A program made the translations under genes and the position numbers. DNA of 15,210 nucleotides from CALCMJ01 sp964475415 (GTDB lineage: Bacteria > Bacteroidota > Bacteroidia > Chitinophagales > Saprospiraceae). The DNA is taken from positions 1-15,210 of the forward strand of contig CAYYWZ010000085.1 in assembly GCA_964475415.1 (NCBI GenBank), given 5' to 3'. A model generated the notes under the pieces. It made no database searches. It was given only the letters and a program-made list of their open reading frames with translations, and was not told where the DNA came from. Shown here piece by piece: positions 12,993 through 15,210 of the stretch (positions within the stretch are counted from its first letter, which is position 1; each line of letters begins with the position of its first letter).

Positions 12993-14342
12993 CTAATCTA
13001 TACTGAATGTTGCAAAACTTTGATCACCATTTCTGATTACTGTTGTGATAAATTGATTTGATGATATCCAATTGATATGCGTCCATTTTTTCAAAGGCTT
13101 GTATTCATCACTTACTGTAATTTGCTTATGTTTTTTATTAGAAAGATGAAAACTTCTTAATTCAAATTTTCCCGAAATTGTTGTTGTATAGATAAGATTT
13201 TCTCCAATAGGATCTATGTTCAAATATTCAGTTTCTTCATCACTAATAAATATTGGAGTGATTGATTGATCAGCGGAATTGTAATAATGAATATCAATTC
13301 TATCAACAAAATAGGTATTGTCATCTGTAACTACTTCCACACCCCTTTCTCCTCCTGAAATATAGAAATTTCCATCTTGCTTAGGATCTTCAATAAAATC
13401 TACTAAATCAAAACCTAAAGGAAGAAAATCAGTAATCACTTCTATCTCTTTAGTTGCTAAATCTAATTTCCAAATATTATCATATACCTTTTGTTCAAAA
13501 TTAGAAGAACCCCCATTCTCTTTGTTTGACATAAAGTAAATACCTCGTCCATCCAGACCATAATGAAATTCATGAATCCAATATTGTTCTGGATCATAGA
13601 CCTCATTATCAAAATCCATAGGTTTTTCTACCTCATGCAACACCTCTTTTATCCCTGTGTTGAGATCATATTCTACAAGATTTTTGGAGGTGCTTCCATT
13701 CAGATTTGGAAGAATAGGTACTAGAATATTTTCAACTCCTGCTATTTTGTTGCTTTCGCTTGTATTCCATCTTACTTTAACAACATCTTCAAAAATAGAT
13801 TGGCCTTGTGAAGGATTACTAAAAGAACTTAAATACCAATTATCACCAGTTGTACGATAAATAAACTGATCTCCATCACTTGCTAAAGTAAAATCTTCCA
13901 TCGAAAGCGGATTATTCATAATTTGTGGTGAAGAAACCTCTCCTACTAGTCCTGTTCTTGTAGCAAAAACTGTTTCGAAATCAGGATGACTTCCTTCTAT
14001 TCTCACTGTTAGGAATGAACAATCTTCCAAGTTTTCTATCAGATAGGTTCCACTTATATCTTCTAGTGTTGCAATATTTTCAAAATTAAGCCCATCCCTA
14101 GAAATCATTAATTCTATTGTTTGTGGTTCACAACTTAATTGTGGAGATGGAGAAGGATCCCAAGGAATGTCGGCAGGATTATAAAAACCATAATTGACTA
14201 AGATGGATTTACTCATCGGCTTTAGAGACAAACTAGCATAATGAAGATATCCACAATCATCTGAGGACTTAGCATCTACATTATCACCGTTACATCCAAA
14301 ACAAAGAAGAATAAGAAATGCGAAGCTTAATGATTTATACAT
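12993..14342 (-). CDS. Large lipoprotein with Fn3-like N-terminus and TolB/WD40-like beta-propeller
   Basis: The 449-residue protein has a lipoprotein signal peptide (MYKSLSFAFLILLCFGC, lipidation at Cys17). The next part (about 30-140) looks like an extracellular beta-sandwich domain with several Cys (ISRDGLNFENIATLEDISGT). From about 145 to the end come repeated blades of the TolB/PD40 propeller type, alternating short strands with polar turns (FTLASDGDQFIYRTTGDNWY, GRGIYFMSNKENGGSSN, IDPIGENLIYTTTISGKFEL). It should be anchored in the outer membrane and act in binding, but no ligand or enzyme motif is visible. It lies 79 bp after the aldo/keto reductase gene on the same strand; TATCTTTA (complement of 14400-14407) in this gap could be its own -7 element, though no -33 partner is seen. 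Confidence 0.65.
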   Translation of the reverse strand: MYKSLSFAFLILLCFGCNGDNVDAKSSDDCGYLHYASLSLKPMSKSILVNYGFYNPADIPWDPSPSPQLSCEPQTIELMISRDGLNFENIATLEDISGTYLIENLEDCSFLTVRIEGSHPDFETVFATRTGLVGEVSSPQIMNNPLSMEDFTLASDGDQFIYRTTGDNWYLSSFSNPSQGQSIFEDVVKVRWNTSESNKIAGVENILVPILPNLNGSTSKNLVEYDLNTGIKEVLHEVEKPMDFDNEVYDPEQYWIHEFHYGLDGRGIYFMSNKENGGSSNFEQKVYDNIWKLDLATKEIEVITDFLPLGFDLVDFIEDPKQDGNFYISGGERGVEVVTDDNTYFVDRIDIHYYNSADQSITPIFISDEETEYLNIDPIGENLIYTTTISGKFELRSFHLSNKKHKQITVSDEYKPLKKWTHINWISSNQFITTVIRNGDQSFATFSID

Positions 14343-14421
14343 GGTATAGCTTTTCTTTATAGACGTTTGCTTTACACTTTTTGGTTGGGTACCTATATAT
14401 AAAGATATACCAATATCTAGC

Positions 14422-15210
14422 TTATGGAGCAGGATTAGGAATCATTTCGTGGACTTCATTGATATCTTTCAACATATCTTTAGTCATATCTACATTTACT
14501 GTATCTATATTCTCCTTGAGCTGTTCCATACTTGTAGCACCTATAATGTTACTTGTAACGAAAGGTCTGGTGTTAATAAATCCTAAGGCTAATTGTGTCA
14601 AAGTCAAGCCATGTTTTTCTGCTACAGCCAGATATTTTCCTGTTGCGGTGTAACTATTCTCTCCTAGATATCGATTCATTCTACTCTTATACTGATTGAG
14701 TCGATTTTCTGGTTTATCTATTCCTTGGTGATACTTACCTGATAGCAATCCCATAGCTAAAGGAGAATAAGCAATCAATCCTATCTGTTCTCTGATAGAA
14801 ACTTCTGACATAGCAATCTCATAGGTTCTATTCAGAAGGCTGTATGCATTTTGTACAGTCAGAGGACGATTGATTTCGCTCTTGTCAGCTTCAGTTAAGT
14901 GTCGCATTGTTCCCCAGGGCGTTTCATTGGAGATTCCGTAATATCTCAACTTACCTTCTTTTTTTAGCTGACTTAGGGTTTCGACAACTTCTGCTATATT
15001 ATCTTCCCATGCAGGGTTATGTTTATAATTTCTTACACCGAACATATTAGATCCTCTATCTGGCCAGTGTATTTGATATAGATCTATATAATCGGTTTGT
15101 AAGCGAGCCAATGAAAGGTCAATAGCTTCTTTAATAGCTTCTTTAGAAAAACCTAAGTTCTTTCTTATATACCTTAGGTTAGGTGCAGGCCCTGTAACTT
15201 TTGTTCCTAG
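14422..15210 (-). CDS. tas: Tas-like NADP(H)-dependent aldo/keto reductase, 3' part (cut by window edge)
   Basis: The frame is open to the window edge and gives 263 residues of the C-terminal part, starting LGTKVTGPAPNLRYIRKN. It contains two residues of the catalytic tetrad: Lys in LGTKV (residue 4 of the fragment) and His in DLYQIHWPDR (residue 48). The Asp and Tyr lie in the missing N-terminus. IHWPDRGSNMFG, YYGISNETPWGTM, QNAYSLLNR, LSGKYHQG and IIGATSMEQLKENID follow closely the E. coli Tas type of aldo/keto reductase, including a C-terminus ending in Pro-Ala-Pro. The reaction is NADPH-linked carbonyl reduction in the cytosol; the natural substrate is not settled for this group. A TTG at 15111 is internal and not the start. 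The stop TAA is at 14422-14424. Confidence 0.88.
   Translation of the reverse strand, partial: LGTKVTGPAPNLRYIRKNLGFSKEAIKEAIDLSLARLQTDYIDLYQIHWPDRGSNMFGVRNYKHNPAWEDNIAEVVETLSQLKKEGKLRYYGISNETPWGTMRHLTEADKSEINRPLTVQNAYSLLNRTYEIAMSEVSIREQIGLIAYSPLAMGLLSGKYHQGIDKPENRLNQYKSRMNRYLGENSYTATGKYLAVAEKHGLTLTQLALGFINTRPFVTSNIIGATSMEQLKENIDTVNVDMTKDMLKDINEVHEMIPNPAP

Noticed and set aside
14381..14653. Plus-strand open frame of 90 codons overlapping the aldo/keto reductase 3' end
   Set aside because: It is antisense to a conserved enzyme gene. Its hydrophobic look comes from reading the complement.

Overview
The window looks like chromosomal DNA from a member of the Bacteroidota. It is AT-rich, and most start codons lack an obvious Shine-Dalgarno sequence. 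One promoter fits the TTTG-N19-TAnnTTTG consensus of this phylum. There is a remnant of a secreted protein with a type IX secretion C-terminal sorting domain, several lipoprotein and Sec signal peptides, and family content (DUF4412, DUF6624, class 1 isoprenoid enzyme, ECF sigma operon) typical of the group. I cannot name a genus.

Layout: (1) 1-1281 holds the left part of a type IV toxin-antitoxin/abortive-infection pair on the minus strand, AbiEi plus the N-terminus of AbiEii, joined by an ATGA overlap. Upstream lie two tandem palindromic operator-like copies and a terminator-like hairpin. (2) 1314-1880 is a broken secreted-protein remnant. (3) 1905-3783 has a DUF6624 lipoprotein gene (minus), whose start codon lies in a perfect 13-bp inverted repeat, diverging from a nucleoid-associated NdpA/YejK-type gene (plus). 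(4) 3784-8316 alternates intact genes (SGNH hydrolase-like, class 1 isoprenoid-type enzyme, DUF4412 secreted protein) with stretches of decayed coding DNA. (5) 8317-9809 is a likely two-gene operon, a GbsR/MarR-type regulator followed by a SAM methyltransferase, with a good promoter. (6) 9861-12963 is an ECF sigma factor, membrane anti-sigma-like protein and outer-membrane protein operon, bracketed by direct copies of a hairpin-rich intergenic repeat of about 275 bp, with a shorter third copy inside. (7) 12993-15210 has a large beta-propeller-like lipoprotein gene and the 3' part of a Tas-type aldo/keto reductase gene.

No tRNA, rRNA, CRISPR array, transposase or integrase was recognised. The items most worth a second look are the repeat family, whose stems show compensatory changes and which flanks the sigma operon; the tandem operator of the AbiE pair; the start-codon hairpin of the DUF6624 gene; and the co-occurrence of an isoprenoid-fold enzyme with a methyltransferase whose SAM region resembles prenyl-modifying enzymes. 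I did not find a clear multi-gene system that I would call new.
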